Shown: piece after piece, positions 1 to 8,834 of the stretch
Numbering within the stretch: position 1 is the first letter of the stretch
Layout of the letters: every line of letters begins with the position of its first letter
Assembly (NCBI GenBank): GCA_902516925.1
Contig: CABYAF010000001.1
Coordinates: 62,001 to 126,000 of the forward strand
Length of the DNA stretch: 64,000 nucleotides
Reading direction: 5' to 3'
Origin: an uncultured Bacteroidota bacterium
GTDB lineage: Bacteria; Bacteroidota; Bacteroidia; Flavobacteriales; Flavobacteriaceae
Notes under the pieces: model-generated
Seen by the model: only the letters and a program-made list of their open reading frames with translations
What the model was told of the DNA's origin: nothing
Databases searched by the model: none
Position numbers and translations under genes: made by a program

Positions 1-95
1 TTCTTACAGATGATGAAATTGAAGATGGATATATCTTAACTTGTCAAGCAAGACCAACTTCTGACGAGGTCGAAGTTAGTTATGATGAGGTATAG
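1..95 (+). CDS. C-terminal end of a ferredoxin-type 2Fe-2S reductase (partial)
   Basis: Only the last 30 codons are present, read in frame from base 3 to a TAG at 93-95. They contain GYILTCQARPTSDEVEVSYD. The ILTCQ-x-PTS segment is typical of the end of the plant-type 2Fe-2S ferredoxin domain that closes PaaE-like and Hmp-like NAD(P)H reductases, where the Cys is the last cluster ligand. The rest of the protein lies upstream of the window, so the exact family member cannot be decided. The gene converges on the GT9 gene and the two coding ends overlap by 20 bp. Confidence 0.7.
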   Translation, partial: LTDDEIEDGYILTCQARPTSDEVEVSYDEV

Positions 96-1143
96 TATCA
101 TCTAAGATTTTTAATGCTTTCTCAATTATTTCTTTTGGTTCAATAGATCTAAATGCACTTTCGTATCCTTTTGGAACTTTATTTCCGAATACTGAGGTTG
201 GAATTGACGGATATAAGTTCCTGTCAATCATTATTGAATTTTCTGAAGATTGATCAAATGGGGTGAAGCCACAAAATGGGTGAGTCATTCCCCATATTGT
301 CAAAACAGGAATTCCACAATTAGCTGCAAGATGACCATTGGCTGAGTCCATTGAAATCATAAGATCTATGTAATTAATAATATTTATTTGTTGGCTTAAG
401 CTGAAACGCGATGAAACATCATAAACATTTTCGTATGCTTTATCCCAGATTTCTATTTGTTTTAACTCATTATTTCCTCCTCCAAAAAGATAGACGTTGT
501 AATTGATTTGAAGATATGCGATTACATTTTGCATGAGGTCTAGGGGGTAACTTTTACCCTTATATGATGCAAAAGGAGCAACACCTATAATCTGTTTATT
601 TTGGCATAAAGAAAGTAGTTTTTGTTCTTCAGAGTGATTGTCTAAATAAGGTTTTACCGGATACTCATGGTTAACTAAATCAACTGGAAACCCTAATCTC
701 CTAAAAACATCACAATATTTATATTGAATAGGCGTTAATGGTTTAAATATTTTGTTTTTTTTTCTTGTTAACTTTTTACGATTAGCTCTTCCCTTATCAA
801 TAGACTGAACTTTTTTGAAAGATAATTTGAAAAGAAGGTTTAGAACTTTTGTTCTTAAAACATTATGCAGGTCTGCAATTGATTTAATGTTTTTTTTTCT
901 TAGTACTTTAAATAACTTTATTAAGCCTTTTAGACCTTTGTATTCTTGATTAAAATCTACTTCAATAAATTCTAAATTATCAAATTCGTCAAAGAGTGGC
1001 TTAGCATAATTTCTGGAAACAAATATGATTTTTTGATCAGGATATGTTCTAAAAAAAGATCTTAATACAGGTATAATCATGGCTATATCACCAAGAGCAG
1101 AGAACCTGTAAACTAGAACTGATTTATCCTTTGGCTGAATCAT
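76..1143 (-). CDS. Glycosyltransferase family 9 (heptosyltransferase-like)
   Basis: A 355-aa protein with the GT9/WaaF-type layout. The N-terminal Rossmann half has RFSALGDIAM near residues 13-22, the usual place of the 'R-x-GD-x-L' motif. The C-terminal nucleotide-sugar half has SMDSANGHLAANCGIPVLTI around residue 265. Family members transfer heptose or related sugars to the lipopolysaccharide core at the cytoplasmic face of the inner membrane; the actual acceptor is unknown here. The ATG overlaps the end of the upstream DUF4254 gene by 20 bp, so the two are probably co-translated. The 3' end overlaps the convergent reductase gene. Confidence 0.88.
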   Translation of the reverse strand: MIQPKDKSVLVYRFSALGDIAMIIPVLRSFFRTYPDQKIIFVSRNYAKPLFDEFDNLEFIEVDFNQEYKGLKGLIKLFKVLRKKNIKSIADLHNVLRTKVLNLLFKLSFKKVQSIDKGRANRKKLTRKKNKIFKPLTPIQYKYCDVFRRLGFPVDLVNHEYPVKPYLDNHSEEQKLLSLCQNKQIIGVAPFASYKGKSYPLDLMQNVIAYLQINYNVYLFGGGNNELKQIEIWDKAYENVYDVSSRFSLSQQINIINYIDLMISMDSANGHLAANCGIPVLTIWGMTHPFCGFTPFDQSSENSIMIDRNLYPSIPTSVFGNKVPKGYESAFRSIEPKEIIEKALKILDDTIPHHN

Positions 1144-1753
1144 CTTTTTTATACAAAACAGGGTTTAATGATTCGTCATTATACATTTTCATTTGCTTGT
1201 AAACTCTCATTTTCTTATTGCCTGTAGATAAATCAATTAATAATTGATCTATTGATTCTGAAAGATCTTTTTGCTGCTCAAGCAGAACATTTAATTTTAC
1301 TTGACAATTATTTCTGTGATCATCGGTGACATCCTCTCTTTTTGATTCCTCTTCCATATGAAATATTTTTAAAATCAAAATAGATAACCTATCCATTGCC
1401 CATGCAGGACTCTCAGTATTAATTTTTGCATCTTCACTTGGGGTTACATCTGAATATAGCTTTAAAAAATATGAGTCTATATACTCTACCATCTCCGTTC
1501 TGTTTTGATTAGAGCTATCAATCATTCTTTTAAGCTTCATACCTTCATTGGGGTCAATATCAGGGTCACGTATTATATCCTCAAAATGCCATTGAACAGT
1601 ATCTATCCAGTTCTTCTCATACAATAAGTGCTGAAGACTTTTAATCTCATAAGGATTGTCTGGCTTGCGGCTTATATCATCATAAACATGGTAATCATTA
1701 ACTGATTTTTCAAATATTTCAATTGCTTGTTTGCTGATTTTTGTATTTGTCAT
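1124..1753 (-). CDS. DUF4254 family protein
   Basis: A 209-aa soluble, acidic, mostly helical protein with no signal peptide. It resembles the DUF4254 family, which in Bacteroidota commonly sits beside GT9 glycosyltransferases, as it does here. Conserved-looking stretches are the N-terminal WHFEDIIRDPDID and the central ESPAWAMDRLSILILKI. The biochemical role is not known; the neighbourhood suggests a part in envelope glycan assembly. It starts at ATG 1753, overlaps the preceding membrane-protein gene by 4 bp and the following GT9 gene by 20 bp. Confidence 0.75.
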   Translation of the reverse strand: MTNTKISKQAIEIFEKSVNDYHVYDDISRKPDNPYEIKSLQHLLYEKNWIDTVQWHFEDIIRDPDIDPNEGMKLKRMIDSSNQNRTEMVEYIDSYFLKLYSDVTPSEDAKINTESPAWAMDRLSILILKIFHMEEESKREDVTDDHRNNCQVKLNVLLEQQKDLSESIDQLLIDLSTGNKKMRVYKQMKMYNDESLNPVLYKKDDSAKG

Positions 1754-2703
1754 AGGATGAATCTAAAAATTATTGTTGATGCAATTATAGATATAAAGAT
1801 AAAGTTTATATAAAAACTGTTAATTTTTTTTACAAAAATCTGAGCAATAAAATAAACCAGTATTAATGAAACATAATGGAATTCTGACCCGCTTAGTCCT
1901 TTATTTAGCATAAAAAAACTTATAACTGTAAAAAAGAATAATATCCCTGCAACGTCCAGTGCTCTTCTTTGAAATCCAGAAGTCTTTCTTAGCTTAACAG
2001 CTACAGCAATTATAAAATAAATAATAATAAGTGTTAATGATCCAAATGAGATTGGAATTTCAAAACTCTCCGCTTTAGATATTTGAAGTTGGTCTTCAGT
2101 TTCAAATATGTATGAGCTAAATAGTGGTAGTTCAAGGCCAATAAATGAATTGATAATATGAATTGTAGGTAACATTATCATAGGGGTTCCTATTATAATT
2201 ATAAAGTGTTTAATGTCTCTCTTAACATTTGCAATGACTAGAAGTATTAATGGTATTAGAAGAACTAATATGTTTTCTAAAATAAACACAGAAGAGATCG
2301 TTATCAGAAGTGCTGCGTCAAGGAGTCTTTTTAATTTTTCATTATTATTTTTTGCTTCAAAGAATAATCTTGTGTTCCTCCATGCAGACCATGTTGCTGC
2401 TGAAGCTAAAATAAAACGCAAATCAACAGTCTCGACAGGAAATGAGAACACGACAATTGGATATAATAAAAGATGATATGCATTTCTATTTGTTCTCTCA
2501 ATTGTTAATTGTCTTGTAACAGTGTCAATTGCATAATTTGTGAGCATTAATGCGCCAAAAATTATAATTCCATTTAAAAGTCTTGACTCAAATAACGACC
2601 ACTTAAACTCAAGATTAGAATAATGATAGGACACTCCAACTAATAAAAGAGATGAAACAGTTACTGAAGTATAATTTAATTTCTGAAATGCCTTTGCAAT
2701 CAT
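1750..2703 (-). CDS. Polytopic membrane protein, DUF6427-like
   Basis: A 317-aa very hydrophobic protein with roughly eight to ten predicted membrane segments spread along its length and short charged loops (for example RKTSGFQRRALD around residue 240). It matches the size and position of the flavobacterial DUF6427 membrane protein next to DUF4254/GT9, but no catalytic motif can be seen. It is probably the first gene of the three-gene minus-strand operon ending in GT9. Its start faces the small plus-strand membrane-protein gene at 2740. Function unknown; the family name is given with moderate confidence. Confidence 0.7.
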   Translation of the reverse strand: MIAKAFQKLNYTSVTVSSLLLVGVSYHYSNLEFKWSLFESRLLNGIIIFGALMLTNYAIDTVTRQLTIERTNRNAYHLLLYPIVVFSFPVETVDLRFILASAATWSAWRNTRLFFEAKNNNEKLKRLLDAALLITISSVFILENILVLLIPLILLVIANVKRDIKHFIIIIGTPMIMLPTIHIINSFIGLELPLFSSYIFETEDQLQISKAESFEIPISFGSLTLIIIYFIIAVAVKLRKTSGFQRRALDVAGILFFFTVISFFMLNKGLSGSEFHYVSLILVYFIAQIFVKKINSFYINFIFISIIASTIIFRFIL

Positions 2704-2739
2704 ACTTCAATGTATTAATTTTGTTCAATAAATTTAATT

Positions 2740-2973
2740 ATGGTTAAAGATTTTTTCTACTCTCTTTCTTGGCTGTTCAAAGAAGTTCTTTTCTTGCCCT
2801 TTGATCTTCTTAGAAACATTCAACTTGATAGTTGGTATATTGCAAATATTGTAAGTTGGTCTTTCATATTAATTGGAATAGCAGGCGCTGCTTATTGGCT
2901 CAAGAAATTGAAAGAGTTTGATGACAATGATGAAGAAAACAAAGATATCACCTCTCATTCTTTTCTAAAGTAA
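2740..2973 (+). CDS. Small membrane protein, DUF6341-like
   Basis: A 77-aa protein with an amphipathic N-terminus (SLSWLFKEVLFLPFDLLRN), one clear membrane span around residues 33-52 (IVSWSFILIGIAGAAYWLKK) and an acidic C-terminal tail. It corresponds to the short flavobacterial protein often mislabelled uracil phosphoribosyltransferase; nothing in it resembles that enzyme. It is divergent from the DUF6427-like gene, with 36 bp between the two starts, and its 3' end overlaps convergent purD by 9 bp. Function unknown. Confidence 0.65.
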   Translation: MVKDFFYSLSWLFKEVLFLPFDLLRNIQLDSWYIANIVSWSFILIGIAGAAYWLKKLKEFDDNDEENKDITSHSFLK

Positions 2974-4239
2974 ATCAAAACCTATATCCTCTCTGTAATT
3001 CATTCCATCAAATTTTATATTCTTAATTTGATCATATGAGTTTTCAATAGCTAATTCAAAGGTTTTGGCCATTGATGTAATTGCCAGAACTCTTCCACCG
3101 CTAGTGAAAAAAGAATCATTCTTTTTTTTAGTTCCCGCATGAAATACTGAGACTTCAGATAAGTTATTTAAACCATTTATGGTTTTACCTTTTTCATATG
3201 ACTCAGGATAACCTCCTGAAACTAATATAACTGTTGCAGCATGATTGTCACTAATATTCAATTTTATATCATTGAATTTGGGTGTTCCCATTGAATCAAA
3301 TAGTTCTACTAAGTCATTTTTTAATCTAGGAAACACAACCTCTGTCTCTGGATCTCCCATCCTAACATTATATTCAATAACATACGGCTCATCATCGACT
3401 TTTATTAGTCCTATAAAAACAAATCCATTATACTTCATGTTTTCCTTAATAATGCCGGTAATTGTTGGTTTAATTATTTTATTTTGAATTTTAGATAAAA
3501 ATTTATCGTCGAGAAAAGGTACAGGAGAAATAGCACCCATGCCTCCGGTATTTAAACCGGTATCTCCTTCACCTATCTTTTTATAGTCTTTAGCAAAAGG
3601 AAGAACTTTGTACTTTTCACCATCTGTCAAGATGAAGCATGAAAGTTCAATTCCATCAAGAAATTCCTCTATGACAACTTTAGTAGAGGAGTCTCCAAAT
3701 TTTTTATCTAGAATCATATTCCTTAGTTCTAATTTAGCCTCATTTATATCATTTAATATTAAAACTCCTTTACCTGCAGCTAAACCGTCTGCTTTTAAGA
3801 CATATGGTGGGTTCATTCTCTCTAAAAAACTGTCTGCCTGATTTATATTTTCAATAGAAAAAGTTTTGTGTTTAGCAGTTGGTATATTATACTTTTCCAT
3901 AAAGTCTTTAGCAAAGTCTTTACTGCCTTCTAGAAGGCCTGCTTGTTTGCTTGGAGCAATAATATTTACATCCATGAGTTCAATATTAGATTTGAAGAAG
4001 TCATAAATACCGTTAACTATAGGATCTTCCGGTCCAACAAATACTAATGAGACTTTATTTTCTAGTGTAACCTTCTTAATAAGCTCAAAGTCATTTACAT
4101 CTCCCTCAATATTAACTGCTAATGACTCTGTTCCTCCATTTCCTGGAAGTGCATAAATTTTTGAACATTTTTTACTCTTTGAAATACTCTTTATTATTGC
4201 ATGTTCTCTTCCACCAGAGCCTATAACTAGAATATTCAT
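2965..4239 (-). CDS. purD: Phosphoribosylamine-glycine ligase
   Basis: GAR synthetase, the second step of de novo purine synthesis: it joins glycine to phosphoribosylamine using ATP. At 424 aa it is full length. The N-terminal GSGGREHAI (residues 7-15), the ATP-grasp loop VLKADGLAAGKGVL near 148 and the metal/ATP site EYNVRMGDPETEVVFPRL near 286 are all intact. It is the last gene of an operon that otherwise handles cell-wall and polysaccharide functions, overlapping the pyruvyl transferase gene by 4 bp. It ends in a 9-bp overlap with the convergent small membrane-protein gene. Confidence 0.95.
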   Translation of the reverse strand: MNILVIGSGGREHAIIKSISKSKKCSKIYALPGNGGTESLAVNIEGDVNDFELIKKVTLENKVSLVFVGPEDPIVNGIYDFFKSNIELMDVNIIAPSKQAGLLEGSKDFAKDFMEKYNIPTAKHKTFSIENINQADSFLERMNPPYVLKADGLAAGKGVLILNDINEAKLELRNMILDKKFGDSSTKVVIEEFLDGIELSCFILTDGEKYKVLPFAKDYKKIGEGDTGLNTGGMGAISPVPFLDDKFLSKIQNKIIKPTITGIIKENMKYNGFVFIGLIKVDDEPYVIEYNVRMGDPETEVVFPRLKNDLVELFDSMGTPKFNDIKLNISDNHAATVILVSGGYPESYEKGKTINGLNNLSEVSVFHAGTKKKNDSFFTSGGRVLAITSMAKTFELAIENSYDQIKNIKFDGMNYREDIGFDLL

Positions 4240-5168
4240 TGAGTTTTAAATTTGTTAATTGTTTGTTTTATGTTTTGGATGTAGTTATTATGATTTTCCA
4301 TATTCTTAACATCCTCTAAATTAATCATAAAAAAGTCGTTGAGGTCTACTGTGTGAAAATAATTTTTTAAGCTAGATATTCTCATTTTATGGTTTGTGTG
4401 CCCTAATCCCTCGTCAATAAAAATGACCTTTAAACCCATAGCTAAAGCTGGTAAAGCAGCATGTATTCTGGAAGTAATTATTATCTCACTTTCAGCAATT
4501 TTGTTTAGCATTTCATGTGCTAAAGTTATACCTTCAGAATAAGAATTAATTGACCTTTTTGTTATTTGAGAATACCTTTTTATTTCAAACTTTTGCTTGT
4601 TTAAATGTTTATTAAACTTATGCAACTTAATTTTATACTTTAAAGATCTTAGGGGGTGCTTGATCAAAGACAATAGCATTTTTATTGGCGATTTATAATC
4701 TAAATATGGTTTAAGCCTGTCAAAAGCTCCTATTACAATAACACCTTTTGGTATTTTATTGTTAAGATATTTATCTCTTTCTATTCCTAATGTTACACAT
4801 GAGGAAAAATAAGCATTGATTCCATTTTTAGCCAAAAGATCTCTTGTGTAATGATCTCGACATCCAATTGGTTCGTGATTTTTAAAGTACTCAATTGACT
4901 TTTGGTTTATAAATGTGTTTGCTATTGAAGGGTTGATATGAAAAGATATAAATAATGGTTTAATATTGTTACTAGGTGGCCAATTTTTTGGATTTTCCAT
5001 AAACCAACCATTAATTATCGTTTTTATTGGGGCCCCATTATAGGTGTTCAGCTTTTCTCTTTCTAGGATTTTAATGTTTTGCTTATTTAAAATATCAATA
5101 ACAGCTTTTGTTTGAATATAGTCTCCTATATTTCTAGATCCACAAAATCCTAATACCCCTATTTCCAT
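4236..5168 (-). CDS. Polysaccharide pyruvyl transferase family protein
   Basis: A 310-aa protein of the CsaB/PssM superfamily, which adds pyruvate ketals to cell-surface sugars from phosphoenolpyruvate. The N-terminus has the typical GFCGSRNIGDYIQTKAV and the C-terminal half has TSRIHAALPALAMGLKVIFI near residue 230, the conserved R-x-H-x-A element. It overlaps the GT4 gene by 1 bp and purD by 4 bp. The acceptor glycan is unknown, and some superfamily members are not pyruvyl transferases, so the role is inferred from family and the adjacent glycosyltransferase. Confidence 0.8.
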   Translation of the reverse strand: MEIGVLGFCGSRNIGDYIQTKAVIDILNKQNIKILEREKLNTYNGAPIKTIINGWFMENPKNWPPSNNIKPLFISFHINPSIANTFINQKSIEYFKNHEPIGCRDHYTRDLLAKNGINAYFSSCVTLGIERDKYLNNKIPKGVIVIGAFDRLKPYLDYKSPIKMLLSLIKHPLRSLKYKIKLHKFNKHLNKQKFEIKRYSQITKRSINSYSEGITLAHEMLNKIAESEIIITSRIHAALPALAMGLKVIFIDEGLGHTNHKMRISSLKNYFHTVDLNDFFMINLEDVKNMENHNNYIQNIKQTINKFKTQ

Positions 5169-6214
5169 TAATCAATATTTTCTTTTATTTTTTCTGTACG
5201 CTTTGATATGTCAAATTTTGATATTATCCTATTCCTTGCTCGTTTTGACTCTTTTTCTCCTAGCTCTGATAACATAAAATCTTTAACGTGTGCTAAATCT
5301 TTTTCAGTGTCAAATAAAATTCCTGTATTTCCAATTATATCTGGAATGCCAAAAACTCTTGAGCCAATCGGGATGCATCCACATAACATAGCTTCACAAA
5401 CTGAATTTGGTAGTCCCTCTAATCGTGATCCCTGAAAATAAAATTTATGTTTTTGATAAAGGTGTTTCATTTGAGTTTTAGTTTGAATTCCAATTACTTT
5501 TATATTAGGACTTAAGTCTATGAAATCATCAATTTGAATTTTTGTTTCACCAACAATTGTAAAAAAGAATTCTGGGATTAAAGATGCTAATTTGTTGAAA
5601 ATCTTTAAACCCTTAATATTTATGACTCTTTCATCTGAAAAAAAGGCAGCTGTTAATACTCCAGTTTTTTCATCTTTCGTATCATAATTCCAAAATCTAG
5701 TATCATACCCTGTATTGATTTCCTTAATTAAAAGCTTTTTATTTTTGGAAAAATTTCTAACTCCTGATACAATATTAAACTTCTCATTAGCATAGCTACA
5801 TCCTTTTTCCAAAGATTTATGGACTACCCATATTTCACTAACTAAACTGTAGTTAATTTTTGCCAATATAGATCTAACCCCTTTTTTAAAGAAAAGACCA
5901 TGCCTGTACTTCTTATCTACTATAGCGTCATATCCTCCAACAACAATAACAGATTTTTTAAAAAAAAGCTTTGAAAAAAGAATAGGTATAAACGCATGAT
6001 AATCATTAAACCAAATAATTACTATTCTCGACCTAGAAACATAAGAAATTGACTTTATTTTTTCTTTTATCCTATTTATTACAAAAGATAAAATTGTTTT
6101 CTTTGGTGTGGATTGTATCTGAAAAACATTATAGTCCAAGGCCGCTAAAATTGAAATGTCAGATTTAACAAAACTTCTTTTAATAGTATAAACTATGGTT
6201 GCATTTTTTTTCAA
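5168..6214 (-). CDS. Glycosyltransferase family 4 (GT-B)
   Basis: A 348-aa GT-B fold enzyme. The nucleotide-sugar-binding half carries SRLEGLPNSVCEAMLCGCIP and then GIPDIIGNTGILFD (about residues 257-300), the usual E-x7-E pattern of GT4. The N-terminal half has basic, hydrophobic surface segments consistent with membrane association. The start is probably the TTG at 6214, giving a TTGA overlap with the GH3 stop codon. It acts with the neighbouring pyruvyl transferase in surface polysaccharide assembly; donor and acceptor cannot be read from sequence. Confidence 0.85.
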   Translation of the reverse strand: MKKNATIVYTIKRSFVKSDISILAALDYNVFQIQSTPKKTILSFVINRIKEKIKSISYVSRSRIVIIWFNDYHAFIPILFSKLFFKKSVIVVGGYDAIVDKKYRHGLFFKKGVRSILAKINYSLVSEIWVVHKSLEKGCSYANEKFNIVSGVRNFSKNKKLLIKEINTGYDTRFWNYDTKDEKTGVLTAAFFSDERVINIKGLKIFNKLASLIPEFFFTIVGETKIQIDDFIDLSPNIKVIGIQTKTQMKHLYQKHKFYFQGSRLEGLPNSVCEAMLCGCIPIGSRVFGIPDIIGNTGILFDTEKDLAHVKDFMLSELGEKESKRARNRIISKFDISKRTEKIKENID

Positions 6215-7704
6215 GAGTTAAAATCATTTAGTTTATCAGCAATTTTTCTATCATTTGAAAGTCTAGGAACTTTATTTTGCCCTCCTAATCTTCCAACTGA
6301 TTTCATATAATCATTAAACCCTCCTTTTTTAACTGAAATTACATCTAAAGGTTTTATTATTCCTCCATGAATTAGGTCTTTGTAATAAATGTTTTGATTA
6401 AGCATCTCAGCTTCTAAGGTTTTTGAAAAGATCTTTATATCCTCTGGCTGAGTTTCAAACTCTACATACCACTCATGGCAGGGAAGTCCATCTTTTGGAT
6501 TTATATTGGGTGCAACCGTAAACTCTCTTATTGATACATTATGATTATTTGTAGCAACCTTCATTGACTTTTCAACCTCCTCTGAAATAACATGTTCTCC
6601 AAATGCTGATAAAAAATGTTTAATTCTTCCTGATACAATTAATCTGTATGGTTTAGTTGAGGTAAATTTAACAGTATCCCCAATATTATAACCCCAAAGG
6701 CCTGCAGAGGTAGATATAATCAATAAGTAATTAACATTAACTTGTACGTCTTTTAATGTGATTCTTTCATATTTCCCTTTTAAGAAATCCTCAGCTTTAA
6801 TAAATTCATAAAATATATCGTTGTTCAACAATAATAGTAAGTCTGTTTTGTCATCAGTAAAATTATCTTGATAGCCGAAAAAACCCTCTGATGCTGGAAA
6901 AGTTGCTAATGTGTCAATCTTTTTTCCAAATAATTTATCAAACGTTGACTTATAAGGATCAAAGCTTACACCCCCATATACATATAGAGACAGGTCAGGA
7001 AAAACTTCCTTTATTGTTTTGTTTTCATTAGAAACGATCTTTTCGAAATACATTTGGACCCATGATGGTATTCCTGCAATAATTGTCATTTTTTCTCCAA
7101 CTGTTTCCTCAATTATGGTATCAACTTTTTTCTCCCAGTCCTCAATACAGTTTGTACTCCATGACGGTTTTCTATTATTTAAAAAAAGTTTTGGGATGTA
7201 GTGAGCGCTAATACCTGAAAGTCTACCAACAAAAACACCATTTTTTTTGTTAAGCTTGGGGCTTCCTTGTAAAAACATATGTTTTCCGTTTATTGGTCTG
7301 TAGTTTTTTGTTTTTAAAAAATAATTTAGAAGTGCATCTCGAGCTGAGTTAATATGTGTTCGAATTGATTCTTTTGTTATTGGTATATATTTTGCTCCTG
7401 ATGTAGTTCCACTTGTTTTAGCAAAATAAAGGGGTTGTCCTGGCCATAAGATGTTTTTTTTCCCTGCAATAACTCTATCAACATATGGTTTTAAAGCTTC
7501 ATAATCTCTAATTGGAACTTGATTTTGGAAATCCTTATAATTTTTTATGCTGGAAAAATTGTGATCCTTTCCAAACTCAGTGTTAATTGCTTTTTTTAAT
7601 AATTTATTAAAAGTTTCCGCTTGAAATTTTAATGGATTTGAAATCCATTTATTATTTCTTTTTTTAACTAGTCTAGCAAAAAGTATTGTTATTAAAGTTT
7701 TCAT
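6211..7704 (-). CDS. GH3-family acyl-adenylating enzyme-like protein
   Basis: A 497-aa protein of the GH3 auxin-responsive promoter family in the bacterial branch. The ATP-binding motif AKTSGTTSGAKYIPITKES lies near residue 93, a second conserved region FPASEGFFGYQ near 270, and the hinge region VSGRIKHFLSAFGEHV near 358. Plant members link amino acids to hormone carboxyls through an acyl-adenylate; the bacterial substrate is unknown, though many Bacteroidota carry one copy. It begins immediately after the M23 peptidase stop codon and overlaps the GT4 gene by 4 bp. Confidence 0.85.
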   Translation of the reverse strand: MKTLITILFARLVKKRNNKWISNPLKFQAETFNKLLKKAINTEFGKDHNFSSIKNYKDFQNQVPIRDYEALKPYVDRVIAGKKNILWPGQPLYFAKTSGTTSGAKYIPITKESIRTHINSARDALLNYFLKTKNYRPINGKHMFLQGSPKLNKKNGVFVGRLSGISAHYIPKLFLNNRKPSWSTNCIEDWEKKVDTIIEETVGEKMTIIAGIPSWVQMYFEKIVSNENKTIKEVFPDLSLYVYGGVSFDPYKSTFDKLFGKKIDTLATFPASEGFFGYQDNFTDDKTDLLLLLNNDIFYEFIKAEDFLKGKYERITLKDVQVNVNYLLIISTSAGLWGYNIGDTVKFTSTKPYRLIVSGRIKHFLSAFGEHVISEEVEKSMKVATNNHNVSIREFTVAPNINPKDGLPCHEWYVEFETQPEDIKIFSKTLEAEMLNQNIYYKDLIHGGIIKPLDVISVKKGGFNDYMKSVGRLGGQNKVPRLSNDRKIADKLNDFNS

Positions 7705-8562
7705 TTAAAACTCAATATAGCTTTGAGGGTCAACTGGCTCACCTTGATACCATAATTCAAAATGAAGATGAGGACCTGTTGTAAGCTCACCAGTATTTCC
7801 AGTGAAGGCAATTATTTCTCCTGTGCCAACCCTGTCCCCTTGACTTTTAACGATAGAAGAATTATGCTTATAGATTGATGTTAAACCATTTAAATGCTCA
7901 ATTATAATTACAAACCCTGTTGCTGATGTCCATTCGGAAAACACAACAATTCCTTCGCTAATAGAATGAACAGGAGAGTTCTCGGGCATAACAATATCTA
8001 TCCCATAATGCTTGCTGTTTATATCAAAAGCTGATGAAAGACCACCTTTGACTGGAGGGAAAAGGACAGTTGTAAATCTCTCTCCTTGAATATCAAATGC
8101 ATTATATTTGTCTTCCTCCTCAACTAGTGCTCTTAACAACGAATCTTCCTGATTCGTATTAACTATCTCTAATTCAGTAACCCTATTTTCATTTCTACTT
8201 AAGTTTTCGTCTAACTCTTCATATGAAATATTTCCAGATAACAGGTCTTTTAGTGAGTTAATGTAATTACTTTGAGTGATATAGAGGCTTTCCAAGGAGT
8301 CAAGTTTCATTGAGTTTTCAACTGCATTTTGTCTTAACTCAATACTGGTATACCCTCTAAAATATTCCTTAAGAGGGGTAAAGTATATTAGTAAAAAAGA
8401 TGCAGACAAAACCACTAGAAAGGCTATAAAGGATGAAAAGGCAAGATTAAGTGATGATGATGAGAGGAGTTTCTTCCTCTCAAGTGTTTTTTCATTTACG
8501 ATTAGTATGTGAAACCTTTCAGAAAGTTTATCTAGTAGAGTATGTTTTTTCTTTTTTGGCAT
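7705..8562 (-). CDS. M23 (LytM-type) murein endopeptidase, membrane-anchored
   Basis: A 285-aa protein with one membrane span near residues 33-53, a short coiled-coil region (about 70-145), then a LytM domain. All zinc and catalytic residues are present: HYGID (His, Asp), an intermediate YKHNS His, and GPHLHFELW. It should cleave peptidoglycan cross-links in the periplasm, or act as an amidase activator. It is the first gene of the operon leading to GH3, GT4, pyruvyl transferase and purD. The ATG is only 5 nt from a TATATTTG box, so the mRNA may be leaderless. Confidence 0.9.
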   Translation of the reverse strand: MPKKKKHTLLDKLSERFHILIVNEKTLERKKLLSSSSLNLAFSSFIAFLVVLSASFLLIYFTPLKEYFRGYTSIELRQNAVENSMKLDSLESLYITQSNYINSLKDLLSGNISYEELDENLSRNENRVTELEIVNTNQEDSLLRALVEEEDKYNAFDIQGERFTTVLFPPVKGGLSSAFDINSKHYGIDIVMPENSPVHSISEGIVVFSEWTSATGFVIIIEHLNGLTSIYKHNSSIVKSQGDRVGTGEIIAFTGNTGELTTGPHLHFELWYQGEPVDPQSYIEF

Positions 8563-8567
8563 TAATG

Positions 8568-8575
8568 CAAATATA
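8568..8575 (-). promoter_or_regulatory. -7 promoter box of the M23 operon
   Basis: TATATTTG on the minus strand matches the Bacteroidota TANNTTTG consensus and ends 5 nt before the ATG of the M23 gene. The transcription start would fall at or next to the start codon. No clear -33 TTG is seen. Confidence 0.6.
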
Positions 8576-8636
8576 TGTATAGTTAGGCATAAGTTATTAT
8601 ATGATTAATAAATTCACATTACAAAAAATAATTCAG

Positions 8637-8644
8637 TAAATTTG
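8637..8644 (+). promoter_or_regulatory. -7 promoter box of tatA
   Basis: TAAATTTG matches the Bacteroidota TANNTTTG -7 element and lies 32 nt before the tatA ATG, giving a normal-length leader of about 27 nt. Confidence 0.5.
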
Positions 8645-8676
8645 TAATAGGAACTTAGTTCAATAAATTTTTAAAT

Positions 8677-8829
8677 ATGATAGGTGGACCTCAAATTATT
8701 TTAATAATTATCGTTGTTCTTTTACTGTTTGGTGGTAGAAAGATTCCTGAACTCATGAGAGGACTTGGAAGCGGAATAAAGGAATTTAAAAAAGCCACTA
8801 AGGAAGAAGACGAAGATTCAAAAGAATAA
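8677..8829 (+). CDS. tatA: Twin-arginine translocase subunit TatA/TatE
   Basis: A 50-aa protein. It has an N-terminal membrane helix ([20 protein letters not shown], residues 5-24), the FGxxKxPE-type hinge (FGGRKIPEL), an amphipathic helix ([13 protein letters not shown]) and an acidic tail (EEDEDSKE). This is the full TatA layout at the short end of the family's length range. TatA multimers form the pore that passes folded, twin-arginine-signal proteins across the inner membrane; one candidate substrate is the sugar-isomerase-like protein encoded at 42174-43148. It lies between the M23 gene and convergent DUF4837 gene, 5 bp from the latter. Confidence 0.93.
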   Translation: MIGGPQIILIIIVVLLLFGGRKIPELMRGLGSGIKEFKKATKEEDEDSKE

Positions 8830-8834
8830 TAACT

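Noticed and set aside
2213-2476. 87-codon plus-strand frame inside the DUF6427-like gene
   Set aside because: Antisense to a clear membrane-protein gene, no family resemblance, no promoter box.
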